NCBI GenBank assembly: GCA_015233725.1
Contig: JADFXD010000002.1
Coordinates: 22,437-86,436, forward strand
From: Nitrospirota bacterium
GTDB taxonomy: Bacteria > Nitrospirota > Thermodesulfovibrionia > Thermodesulfovibrionales > Magnetobacteriaceae
DNA length: 64,000 nt
Direction: 5' to 3'
In this document: in pieces, positions 19,962 to 28,688 of the stretch
How the letters are laid out: the number at the start of each line of letters is the position of its first letter
How positions within the stretch are numbered: position 1 is the first letter of the stretch
Made by a program: the position numbers and the translations under genes
The notes under the pieces: generated by a model
The model's input: only the letters and a program-made list of their open reading frames with translations
What the model was told of the DNA's origin: nothing
Databases searched by the model: none

Positions 19962-21188
19962 TCAAGACATTTTTTTTTGCAATAAATAATCCGGTTTTTT
20001 TACCATGACAATAAAGATGAGCCCCACGACAAATAGTAGGGTTATGGATATAATGGCGGGTCTTTGGCTTTTAAAGTGAGTCGATAAGCCACCAAAGAGC
20101 AGGGGGCCAATTATCGCCGAGGTCTTACCGATCATGGCGTAGAGGCCAAAAAACTCCGATTCCCTGCCCTGGGGGATGAAGCTGGCGAAGTACGTCCTTG
20201 ATGCCGCCTGTATGGTGCCAAGCCCCAGACCGGCAGCGGCACACAGCACAAAGAATGTCGTCGTGGTAGTTATAAAGTAGGCGCTCACCGTTATACAGCT
20301 CCAGTGAATCAGGGATAGGACGATTACCGGTTTACCACCCCATTTGTCTATCGGGCTGGCCATGAGCATGGCGCCAAGGATGGCCATTATCTGGACGATC
20401 AGGAATAGGTATAGGAGTTGTGCATTGGGGACGTGTATGGTCGTAGCGGCGTAGATGCTTGAAAACGCTATAACCGTGTTTGTACCGTCTGCGTAAAAGA
20501 AGTAGGCAAGCATGAACCTCTTCAGTTGGCGCATCTGCCACAGTTGCCTGGCATTGTTGGTGAACCCTCCGAGGTGTTTAGAGATACACCCGGTGATATT
20601 GGCGGTCTTTTTATCGGTAGGCAGGTATATAAAAGCCGGCAGCGAAAAGACCAGGAAGAACAGCGCCGTCGCTATCCACAAAGACCCAAGCGTCTGTGCC
20701 TTGACAAACGGCCAGGCAATGCCAAGAGACAGCAGCGACCCCAGGTATCCAAAGGCAAAACCCCATGCAGAAACCCGTCCGTGATAGTGTCTGTCTGCTA
20801 TGTCGTTAAGATAGGAGTTGTAAAACACCATAGCGGTCTCAAACCCTATATTGGCTATGACTACCAGGACAAAGCCATAAAACACCATCCCCGGCTTGAC
20901 TACGTACAGGGCTGCTATGGCTATCACTGAGGTCAACGTCGATGCGGCCATGAACCGCTTCCTGATGCCGCCGTAGTCTGCAAAAGCTCCGACAACAGGC
21001 GCCGTGACGGCCACGATGGCCATACTCAGCGATATTACCCGACCCCACCACATATCCCCACTGCCACCGGTGTTGCCAACCACCATATTTACAAAATAGA
21101 CCGGATAGACAACGGTCATTATAATGGCCCGATAGCTCGAGCTGGCAAGGTCATAGATGCACCAGCTCAGTATCTCTGCCCTCTTCAC
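19962..21188 (-). CDS. MFS transporter, UMF1/Atg22-like
   Basis: 12-TM-like ORF; MKRAEILSWCIYDLASSSYRAIIMTVVYPVYF..GLGLGTIQAASRTYFASFIPQGRESEFFGLYAMIGKTSAIIGPLLFG. Confidence 0.88.
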   Translation of the reverse strand: MKRAEILSWCIYDLASSSYRAIIMTVVYPVYFVNMVVGNTGGSGDMWWGRVISLSMAIVAVTAPVVGAFADYGGIRKRFMAASTLTSVIAIAALYVVKPGMVFYGFVLVVIANIGFETAMVFYNSYLNDIADRHYHGRVSAWGFAFGYLGSLLSLGIAWPFVKAQTLGSLWIATALFFLVFSLPAFIYLPTDKKTANITGCISKHLGGFTNNARQLWQMRQLKRFMLAYFFYADGTNTVIAFSSIYAATTIHVPNAQLLYLFLIVQIMAILGAMLMASPIDKWGGKPVIVLSLIHWSCITVSAYFITTTTTFFVLCAAAGLGLGTIQAASRTYFASFIPQGRESEFFGLYAMIGKTSAIIGPLLFGGLSTHFKSQRPAIISITLLFVVGLIFIVMVKKPDYLLQKKMS

Positions 21189-21238
21189 GTTTTTAAGCGC
21201 CTAAACATAAATAAGAAAAAAACGGGACAGCTCTGACT

Positions 21239-22891
21239 TCAAGTCGCCCACCCAATAGACACTACGGTCACTTTAACCTGCTCTACTATATGCTCCTGAG
21301 ACAATTGCGCGTGTATGTCTTCATCATGGGAGGGCACAAAGAGGGCGATAGTCACCGAGTCCTTACCGAGGCTTCTTGCATACCTGGCAGCCTGCTCCTT
21401 ATCACCCCTTAATTCAGAGAGGTTCGTAAGGCTCTTTACCTCAATGATTGCCTCGATATCACCACACCTCAGATGCAGGTCAACCTTCCCATTGCCTGTG
21501 GGAAACTCCGGGCTTACAATACACCTGCGCCCAATGGCAGCCTGCAGCCAGGCATAGAGGTGAAAATGCCCAACTGCCTCTGTATAATTCAGATCAGCAC
21601 GTCTTGGCTGACTCTGCCACGGATTAAACCCCTTTGCAGTTAAGCGCATCAGGTAATCCTTATATCTCTGCAAGAGGGCCGGTAGGTTTAATCTCTCTGA
21701 TTCAAAGACATCATCCAGGGTATCTAAAAGCTGTAATGCTGGAATTGGAAGGTTATCACCTACCAGTACATCTGTTAGGGCATTGTAAATACGTTCCTGT
21801 ACAAAGGCAGATGAGAACCGGCAGGTATCAATCTTATCACCCATGTTGTCTGGTACAACTTCTATATCTATGATCCCATTCATATACAGGTAGTTGCACC
21901 AATCCTTATCCATACTAAATGGTATATCCGATCTGGTAAACAGACTCACCACCTGCTCCTTATACAAACCCTGCGCCTTCTTGACAAGATTCAATACCGT
22001 ATTATTCCACTCTCTCCTGAGCGCCATATGGTAGACTCGTTCAAAGAGGGCAATATCTATTGTGGTTGCTATCCCTGGATTATACTTCTCTGTAAGGAGC
22101 TCGCCAAACCAGCACACAAGCCCTGGCTGACCTCTGGTCACTTGATAGAGCTTATCAACCACTGTAGGGCCAATGTTTTGTCCACTCTCAGCTATGTACT
22201 GTTGAAATAGCTCAGAGACCTCCTCCCTGGTGAAATTTGGTATATGCGTTGACCGCTGGATGTTAAATGGAGAGCCTCGTTCACTATCTACACCGAGCAC
22301 CGCCCTTACACCAATGAGGGCAAGGCCGTGCAGCAGATACGAGTCTCGCTTAAGGTACATATCTCTAAACATGGTTACCAGTGTATCGATGACCTTGGGA
22401 GGTAAGCTGTCAAACTCATCGATGAACAGGATCACAGGATGGTCAAAGATGCCCCCAGCACGGTCAAAGAGTCCTTTGAAAGCCTGCCAATTCTTAGGGA
22501 TATCTATCCTGCTCTTGAAGGTCTCCCAGATCAGCATAGGGACATTGGTAAGGAAGCTATCCTCGGTATCATCTTTTTTGAGGATCGTACCCTGAACAGA
22601 CATGGTTCCAACAACAAAGCGGTCGTTATACCTGGCCTGGATATCATCCCTGACCTGTCTCATGATCCAGGTCTTGCCGGTCTGTCTTGGCGCCCAGATA
22701 GTAAAATATCGGCCACCCTCATCTATGTCGCCTATTAACTGTCCTGCACACCTCTCTATTAACCCCCTGCGATGTACACAGAAATTCATCCGACAGTCAA
22801 CCGGACCATATGAATCAAAACTCCTCATAATAGAACCCCCATCAACCCCTCTAATCTTTCTAAAGTAATCTGCATACTTTAATTGTACCAA
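21239..22891 (-). CDS. AAA ATPase (AAA_35-like) with C-terminal PD-(D/E)XK nuclease-like region
   Basis: Walker A APRQTGKTW, Walker B VILFIDEFD, C-terminal GNGKVDLHLRCGDIEAIIEVKSL. Start may be the internal Met at 22828 (MRSFDSYGPVD). Confidence 0.8.
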   Translation of the reverse strand: MVQLKYADYFRKIRGVDGGSIMRSFDSYGPVDCRMNFCVHRRGLIERCAGQLIGDIDEGGRYFTIWAPRQTGKTWIMRQVRDDIQARYNDRFVVGTMSVQGTILKKDDTEDSFLTNVPMLIWETFKSRIDIPKNWQAFKGLFDRAGGIFDHPVILFIDEFDSLPPKVIDTLVTMFRDMYLKRDSYLLHGLALIGVRAVLGVDSERGSPFNIQRSTHIPNFTREEVSELFQQYIAESGQNIGPTVVDKLYQVTRGQPGLVCWFGELLTEKYNPGIATTIDIALFERVYHMALRREWNNTVLNLVKKAQGLYKEQVVSLFTRSDIPFSMDKDWCNYLYMNGIIDIEVVPDNMGDKIDTCRFSSAFVQERIYNALTDVLVGDNLPIPALQLLDTLDDVFESERLNLPALLQRYKDYLMRLTAKGFNPWQSQPRRADLNYTEAVGHFHLYAWLQAAIGRRCIVSPEFPTGNGKVDLHLRCGDIEAIIEVKSLTNLSELRGDKEQAARYARSLGKDSVTIALFVPSHDEDIHAQLSQEHIVEQVKVTVVSIGWAT

Positions 22892-22932
22892 AAGACCTGA
22901 AGACAGGGCAATTTACATTTGACTAAGGATAT

Positions 22933-22962
22933 AAAGAAAGGAAAGAAGGGGGGCGGCGCTGA
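22933..22962 (+). repeat. Truncated copy of the composite repeat (purine tract and half hairpin)
   Basis: aaagaaaggaaagaaggggggcggcgctg without the downstream modules. Confidence 0.5.
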
Positions 22963-22986
22963 TCAATTATATCTTGTTCACAGTAA

Positions 22987-23922
22987 CTATCCTGTTATTA
23001 ACGAGACAACAATCGGTAGCGTGATAAAGGAAATTGCCGTGGTAACGACTATTAACAACGCGCACAGGGTGACATCAAGGTTGTACCTGGCTGCTATCAA
23101 GAGCGAAACAACCATTGTGGGCATGGCTGCCTCGACGATACACGAGTTCATGGCCACCCCCTTAAGACCAATGCCTCCAGCCACTTCAAAGGCAATCACA
23201 GGCCCTAAGGCCAGCTTTATAATCGCGGCAGGTACAACTGCCCATGCGTGTTTTATCTTTGGCAGTGTTATAGCCAACCCAATGCTAAAGATCATCAGCG
23301 GCACAACGAGGTTCCCTAGCATAGTCAGTGATTTTAAGACAAACGCCGGCAAGCTCACGTTTGCAGCCTTTAGGGCAACACCGCCGGCAATCCCCCATAT
23401 GGGTGGCAATAACGCTATAGTCCTGATCGATTGTGTAAGCCTCACGCCCTTGCCCGTCCCATGTACGGAGGCTATCTGTGCTGCCACAAGCCACAACAAC
23501 GGTGTCGTGGAAAACAGGTCGTAGTACAACACATACCTTGCCGCCCCCTGACCAAAGACCTCTGAAATAACAGGTAAACCCAAAAACGTCGTATTGCCAA
23601 AGGCTGAACCTATTATCAGCACGGCCCTTTCAGCGGGGCTTATCTTAAACCACCGCTCCAACAACCTGTAGAGCAAAAACGCCATAGCCAGAGTCAACAG
23701 GATCGTCACACTGCTAACAATTGGAACGAGCACGGCCTCAAAATCCAACATCGAGTCATAGAAAATCCTCAGGCACAGGGCAGGCACAAACAGATTCAAC
23801 ACACACGCGTTGATGGCCTGACGGATGTCGTTGGCATCAAGCCCGCCAACCCTCAAACGCCTAAATACTATCCCTGACAGTATGATCAGTCCAAACGATA
23901 AAAGCGTATCATGCACAGTCAA
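22987..23922 (-). CDS. AEC (auxin efflux carrier) family permease
   Basis: ~10 TM ORF; LLWLVAAQIA..LPPIWGIAGGVALKAANVSLPAFVLKSLTMLGNLVVPLMIFSIGLAI. Confidence 0.88.
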   Translation of the reverse strand: MTVHDTLLSFGLIILSGIVFRRLRVGGLDANDIRQAINACVLNLFVPALCLRIFYDSMLDFEAVLVPIVSSVTILLTLAMAFLLYRLLERWFKISPAERAVLIIGSAFGNTTFLGLPVISEVFGQGAARYVLYYDLFSTTPLLWLVAAQIASVHGTGKGVRLTQSIRTIALLPPIWGIAGGVALKAANVSLPAFVLKSLTMLGNLVVPLMIFSIGLAITLPKIKHAWAVVPAAIIKLALGPVIAFEVAGGIGLKGVAMNSCIVEAAMPTMVVSLLIAARYNLDVTLCALLIVVTTAISFITLPIVVSLITG

Positions 23923-24016
23923 TTATAGCAAAAGACCAGTTGCAAATATAGAGGCCATCAGCAATTCAGGGTAAAAAAACATGTAACGCCCCAGCGACTG
24001 TAAGGAGCGATTTTGA

Positions 24017-26161
24017 TTATGGTGCGTCAAGGGGACTAGTCCCCTTGTGGGTGGGTCTGAGGGAGCCAGGGGCGTCCTGGATCGGTAAAGAAGCGGCTCC
24101 GCCCCCCTTCTTTTCTTTTTCTTTGTACCTGCCAACCCCGGTTTTCAGCTCTGCCAACACCTCCTCGTTGCCTGGACCGGGACAAAAACGCAGCCGGTAA
24201 TGCAGCCTTATCAACCTTGCCAGCTCCTCCTCAGTGATGGCGCCGTGGGGGTGGGGCATCCCGGCCACAAAACCGCCTTGCCTTATACGCTCAAGCCACT
24301 CCAGGAGGCTCTCCCACGGATGACGCGGAAGTGTCCGCTGAACGAGTATGCCCTCAAGCTCCTTAAATGGCGACACCACCAAATCAACCCCCTGACGTTG
24401 AGAAGTGTCCTTGAGTGGCCTCTTAATCCGCATGGTCAGGGCAAACAACGACCGATTCCTGATCAGGATGTAAGCAAACACTACACCAAATAACCCATAT
24501 AGAGCATACTGTGCCTGCCCTACCACACCTTCATCCAACCACTTGCGAAATCCAAAGAGAGTATAGTCAAACACGTCCCTAACCGGTTGAAGAAGCGGTG
24601 AGTCCCTTTCCTCATCCTCCAGCCACGTAGACGGAGTTGAGTCGATAGCAACCCACCTGCCGTTGTGCCAGGCCACCGACCAGGCATGGGCATGACGCTG
24701 ACGCACGATGAACTGCCCCCTGGCGCCGTACTCATTGACCAAATAACCGGTAACGTATCGGGCCGGGACATTCAACGCCCTGAGAATCAGCGTTGTGGCC
24801 GTTGCATAGTACTCGCAATGACCAGACTTCGTTGTCTCCAAAAAGTCCTCCAGGGGGGATACGCCTGCCGGTGCGGCGTCCTTGCTGCCAAGTGAGTACC
24901 TGTAGCCGTTCTGAAATATCAGGGGCAACCTGTAGAGTATCTCTCCCACGGTGAGTCCCCGTAACTTATAATGTCCTATGAAGCTGTCTATAACGGTCTT
25001 TTCCTTATCCGTAACGACAACGTCTGCCTCACCAGGTGGAGATGAGACCTCATTACCGGCGTCGTACCTGACACTGTAGGCCAAATAACCAGCATCTCTC
25101 TCCACCTTTAGCGTACCGAGGCTGTTTACGTGTAACCGCTTGGCAACGAGGTCATCGATCCCTGTGCTGCCTGCGGGATGGGGAAGGGTCGTCTCGTCAT
25201 CCGAGTGTGTTGTCTGGATGGTGAGCACGTGGGTGTTCGCTAATGCCTCTGAGCCTACAAACCTCCATGTCTGTTTTTCAGAATCGCGTTTTTTGGCCTC
25301 TGGCGTTACCAGTTTAAACCTCTTTTCGGAGACGTGCCAGTTGGCATTGTCGTAGACATCGTACACTGCATTGATTAGGAGCAAAGGGTTGTTGCTGGTG
25401 ACCTTCATAATTATGCGGCTTGACTGCTTGAGCCTGCCCACGTATCCAATCTGTGTCCTGGTCAGGGTCGGGTCGGAGCGTTTAGTTGCGTTCATATAAA
25501 GGTTTGCCTCAATGTCCGCCAGGTAGTATTGCAGACGTGGCAGACTGCCTTGCCCCCAAAAGCCCAATAAACAGACGATCAACGACAGGCACAACCAGTG
25601 AACTACGCCAAATCGTCGGCTGCGCTCGGGATAGAGCGCCCAGAGAGACAGGATCGCTGCACCAGGGAAATACCACTCGGAATCGTAATCGGACACGCTC
25701 GCGGAGGCCACCAGGATGGGAAGTATGGCATAGCTGAAGTCGATACCTCGATCCTGGGATATGTCATGAATCCCCTTGAGCCTTCTCCCGATTAACATAA
25801 ACAGCGACCGCACAGGGATCATCCCACGCTCACTGTAGTACTGCACCAGCAGGATTGGGCTCATAAACACTGGCATCCACTTTATAAATGGCATGACCCA
25901 GACACGTTTGTTGGTCCCGGAAAAATACAGGTAGATCAGGAAGGCAAAGCACAGTATGGTCACAAGGTTGACAAGCGCCCTGAACCGCTCCTGGCCGATG
26001 TCAAGCCGCAGCGGTATGAACCGTGCCGACTCAAGCGCTACACCAAGGGCAATAGCCAGTGTCAAGGCCTGTTCGTGCCAGCCCCAGAAGACAAATGCCG
26101 ACCCGATTAATAAAGGTGACACGCCGCCTCTATTGATCGGGAAAGGCAGTTCGCCTTTCAC
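24017..26161 (-). CDS. TgpA-like transglutaminase membrane protein (DUF3488/transglutaminase core)
   Basis: Catalytic region FLETTKSGHCEYYATATTLILRALNVPARYVTGYLVNEYG..HAHAWSVAWHNGRWVAIDSTPSTW; flanking TM segments; C-terminal ~35 aa are translated repeat R6. Confidence 0.9.
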   Translation of the reverse strand: MKGELPFPINRGGVSPLLIGSAFVFWGWHEQALTLAIALGVALESARFIPLRLDIGQERFRALVNLVTILCFAFLIYLYFSGTNKRVWVMPFIKWMPVFMSPILLVQYYSERGMIPVRSLFMLIGRRLKGIHDISQDRGIDFSYAILPILVASASVSDYDSEWYFPGAAILSLWALYPERSRRFGVVHWLCLSLIVCLLGFWGQGSLPRLQYYLADIEANLYMNATKRSDPTLTRTQIGYVGRLKQSSRIIMKVTSNNPLLLINAVYDVYDNANWHVSEKRFKLVTPEAKKRDSEKQTWRFVGSEALANTHVLTIQTTHSDDETTLPHPAGSTGIDDLVAKRLHVNSLGTLKVERDAGYLAYSVRYDAGNEVSSPPGEADVVVTDKEKTVIDSFIGHYKLRGLTVGEILYRLPLIFQNGYRYSLGSKDAAPAGVSPLEDFLETTKSGHCEYYATATTLILRALNVPARYVTGYLVNEYGARGQFIVRQRHAHAWSVAWHNGRWVAIDSTPSTWLEDEERDSPLLQPVRDVFDYTLFGFRKWLDEGVVGQAQYALYGLFGVVFAYILIRNRSLFALTMRIKRPLKDTSQRQGVDLVVSPFKELEGILVQRTLPRHPWESLLEWLERIRQGGFVAGMPHPHGAITEEELARLIRLHYRLRFCPGPGNEEVLAELKTGVGRYKEKEKKGGGAASLPIQDAPGSLRPTHKGTSPLDAP
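24021..24125 (-). repeat. Composite dispersed repeat R6, overlapping the 3' end of the transglutaminase CDS; contains one 27-bp module (24064-24090)
   Basis: gtcaaggggactagtccccttgtgggtgggtctgagggagccaggggcgtcctggatcggtaaagaagcggctccgcccccc. Confidence 0.85.
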
Positions 26162-27645
26162 GATCTCCCCCCTGTCAACTGCCTCAGCCCTTCCTGGATA
26201 TTGGACGTCTCTATCATGGTTACAACGGAGCTGTAGGGTGGTCGCAGCAATTCCCCTAATGTGTCATCTACCGGCTTCTTTGACGCTACAGGTTGCACCT
26301 GCTCGTTGTGTAGCATGATGACCCTAAAGGGCAGACCGCTGGCCAGCAGGTAGTCCAGGAGCTCCTTTCTGGCACGGTCGTACTGGATAAAGACGCAGAG
26401 CAGGCTGCTCGTTATTGAGAGCCTCTTTTTGACGCTGTTGGCAAGCACGCTAAAGTCCTTGTCCTGACACAGACTCACACCGGCCAGTAGTTCCAGGGCG
26501 TCCACCCTGTGAGCCAGCCCCCTGCCTGTGGTAAAGCAGTAAACGTCGTTCTCTACAAAGATGAGGTCAAGCAGTGAGTCCTGATCATTGATAGAGACGA
26601 TCAGCGAGGCCGCTATGCTGACGCAGACCTCAAAGACGCCCTCAAGTGATTGCCCCTGTAAGCCAGAGACATTAATTGAGCCAGAGGTATCCATTGAGCC
26701 AAAGGTGTCCATAACGAGGACATGTCTGCTGAAGAATTCCTCCTGATACTTTCTGACCACCGGCTTGTTGGTCTTTGCCCAGCTCTTCCAGTCTATGATG
26801 CGGATCGGGTCACCGGGGGCGTAATCGCGCAGGGCATAGAACTCCCCCGACTCCCCAACGGACATGGCAAGGGCAACGCCCCCCTGGTTGTGCATCCGTC
26901 CACCGCTGAGGTAGATATCCGGCATCGCATAACGCTGCGGAAGCACCATAAGGGACTGCTCCAGGGGGACCTTGATTACCGCCCTGAACAACCCCAACGG
27001 GTCATTACGCGCTATTAGCACGGTCTTAAATATTATCTTTCCCCGTCGGTTTGGGGTCAGGTTCAACGTGACCTCGCAGCTTGACCCCGTATAGAGCTCC
27101 GGTATGGCAACGGCCCTTGTCACTGTAACCGCCGCTGCCCTGTCAACCAGGTAGCGCCACACGGATCGGACAACGGCCTTGCAGTCCAGGAAATCCCGGA
27201 GTGTTGGTCGTGGGTCCTCGAGGAGGTCGATGACCTCAAGCCCCCTCTCCAAGGGGTGAGCCACCCCTGGCATAAAAGCCACTGCAGGACGCTCCTGCTT
27301 TTGTTTCGTTGAGGGGGCCAACTCTATTTGCAGTTTGTAGGAAAACTCGGTCTGGGCGCTGACGTGAGGCGGCAGGATTCGGCTGACCCTGACCGTGAGG
27401 CTAAATCGCAGGGCATAGAGTATCGACGTCACAACCATCACAAACAGGAGTGTAAATATCTCATACGCCATTGTATGGCGCATGTCCATTCCCAGGATGC
27501 CTGCAAATATCATCGCAGCGAGCGTGAACTTCCCCGCCTTGGTAAAACGTGTATTTATCTTGAAAAACAGGCCTGATGTATACCAGTGTAAGTAATACGC
27601 AAGGCGATGGCGTCCCGGGGCGGATAAGAAACTGGGGCGACGCAT
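26158..27645 (-). CDS. DUF58 domain protein
   Basis: Two N-terminal TMs; DYAPGDPIRIIDWKSWAKTNKPVVRKYQEEFFSRHVLVMDTFGSM is a DUF58 hallmark; between MoxR and transglutaminase genes with overlapping starts/stops. Confidence 0.93.
   Translation of the reverse strand: MRRPSFLSAPGRHRLAYYLHWYTSGLFFKINTRFTKAGKFTLAAMIFAGILGMDMRHTMAYEIFTLLFVMVVTSILYALRFSLTVRVSRILPPHVSAQTEFSYKLQIELAPSTKQKQERPAVAFMPGVAHPLERGLEVIDLLEDPRPTLRDFLDCKAVVRSVWRYLVDRAAAVTVTRAVAIPELYTGSSCEVTLNLTPNRRGKIIFKTVLIARNDPLGLFRAVIKVPLEQSLMVLPQRYAMPDIYLSGGRMHNQGGVALAMSVGESGEFYALRDYAPGDPIRIIDWKSWAKTNKPVVRKYQEEFFSRHVLVMDTFGSMDTSGSINVSGLQGQSLEGVFEVCVSIAASLIVSINDQDSLLDLIFVENDVYCFTTGRGLAHRVDALELLAGVSLCQDKDFSVLANSVKKRLSITSSLLCVFIQYDRARKELLDYLLASGLPFRVIMLHNEQVQPVASKKPVDDTLGELLRPPYSSVVTMIETSNIQEGLRQLTGGRS
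27240..27313 (-). repeat. In-frame repeat insert in the DUF58 CDS: GGGGTGAG-type module plus variant palindromic module
   Basis: ctccaaggggtgagccacccctggcataaaagccactgcaggacgctcctgcttttgtttc, translated KQKQERPAVAFMPGVAHPLERG. Confidence 0.7.
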
Positions 27646-28607
27646 TACGCCGGACAGGGTACTGTCCTGAGGATGTCGTTGACGATATCGTGAGCGCTTG
27701 CACCCTCAAATACAGCGTGAGGGTCCAGTGCGATACGATGAGCCACAACGGCTGCTGCCACCTCCCTGATGTGATCCGGTGTAACGAAATCGCTGCCATC
27801 ACAGAGGGCAAGTGCGCGGCTGACGCTCATCAGGGCAATGGATGCCCTGGGGCCGGCTCCGAGCTTGACGTCCTTGACTATCCTGCTCTGGTGCGTTATA
27901 TCAACGATGTACTTACACAGCTCGCGGCTGATATAGACATTTTTAGTGGCCTCCTGGACCGTCTTGATTTCGTTGACCGAGATGCAAGACTCTATGGCCG
28001 CCAAGGGGTGTGAGTGCAGTTGGGCAGTCAGGATGTCGGTCTCTCTTTCGGCGGAGACGTAGCCGAGGCTCAACTTCATGGTAAACCGGTCCAGCAGGGC
28101 CTCTGGCAGTGGGTAGGTGCCATGAAACTCAACAGGGTTCTGCGTGGCCAGTACGAAGAACGGATCGGCCAGCGGATATGATGTGTCATCCACCGTGACC
28201 TGCTGCTCCCCCATGCACTCCAGCAGGGCTGATTGCGTGCGCGGTGAGGCGCGGTTGATCTCATCGGCAAGCAGGATGTTTGTAAAGACCGGCCCCCTGC
28301 GAAAAGAGAACCTCTTGACCTCGGGGTCAAACATGGATATGCCAACGATGTCAGAGGGCAGGAGATCGGGCGTGAACTGTATGCGCTTGAAATCGGCATG
28401 TATGGTCTTTGCAAATGCCTTGGCCAGCATGGTCTTGCCCGTGCCCGGAAAATCCTCAAGCAGGACATGTCCACCGGCACAGAAGGCCGCTATCAGCTTT
28501 CTTATCGTTGTGGCCTGTTCCATGATAACGCCGTTGAGGTTGTTACGCAGGCGCGCGACGATGTCCGAGACCTCGATAAGGTTGTTTATTGTATGTTCAG
28601 CTTGCAT
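27645..28607 (-). CDS. MoxR-family AAA ATPase
   Basis: GGHVLLEDFPGTGKTMLAKAFAKTIHADFKRIQFTPDLLPSDIVG..LLADEINRASPRTQSALLECMGEQQVTVD. Confidence 0.97.
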   Translation of the reverse strand: MQAEHTINNLIEVSDIVARLRNNLNGVIMEQATTIRKLIAAFCAGGHVLLEDFPGTGKTMLAKAFAKTIHADFKRIQFTPDLLPSDIVGISMFDPEVKRFSFRRGPVFTNILLADEINRASPRTQSALLECMGEQQVTVDDTSYPLADPFFVLATQNPVEFHGTYPLPEALLDRFTMKLSLGYVSAERETDILTAQLHSHPLAAIESCISVNEIKTVQEATKNVYISRELCKYIVDITHQSRIVKDVKLGAGPRASIALMSVSRALALCDGSDFVTPDHIREVAAAVVAHRIALDPHAVFEGASAHDIVNDILRTVPCPA

Positions 28608-28688
28608 TTATCGTAAGCAATCGCATATAATCAATCTAAAGCTGGTATATATTACCATATGTAAAATTGCTTAAACAAGGAGTGTAAT

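Noticed and set aside
22919-23524. 201-aa plus-strand ORF
   Set aside because: Antisense to the AEC permease, which has clear TM and family features.
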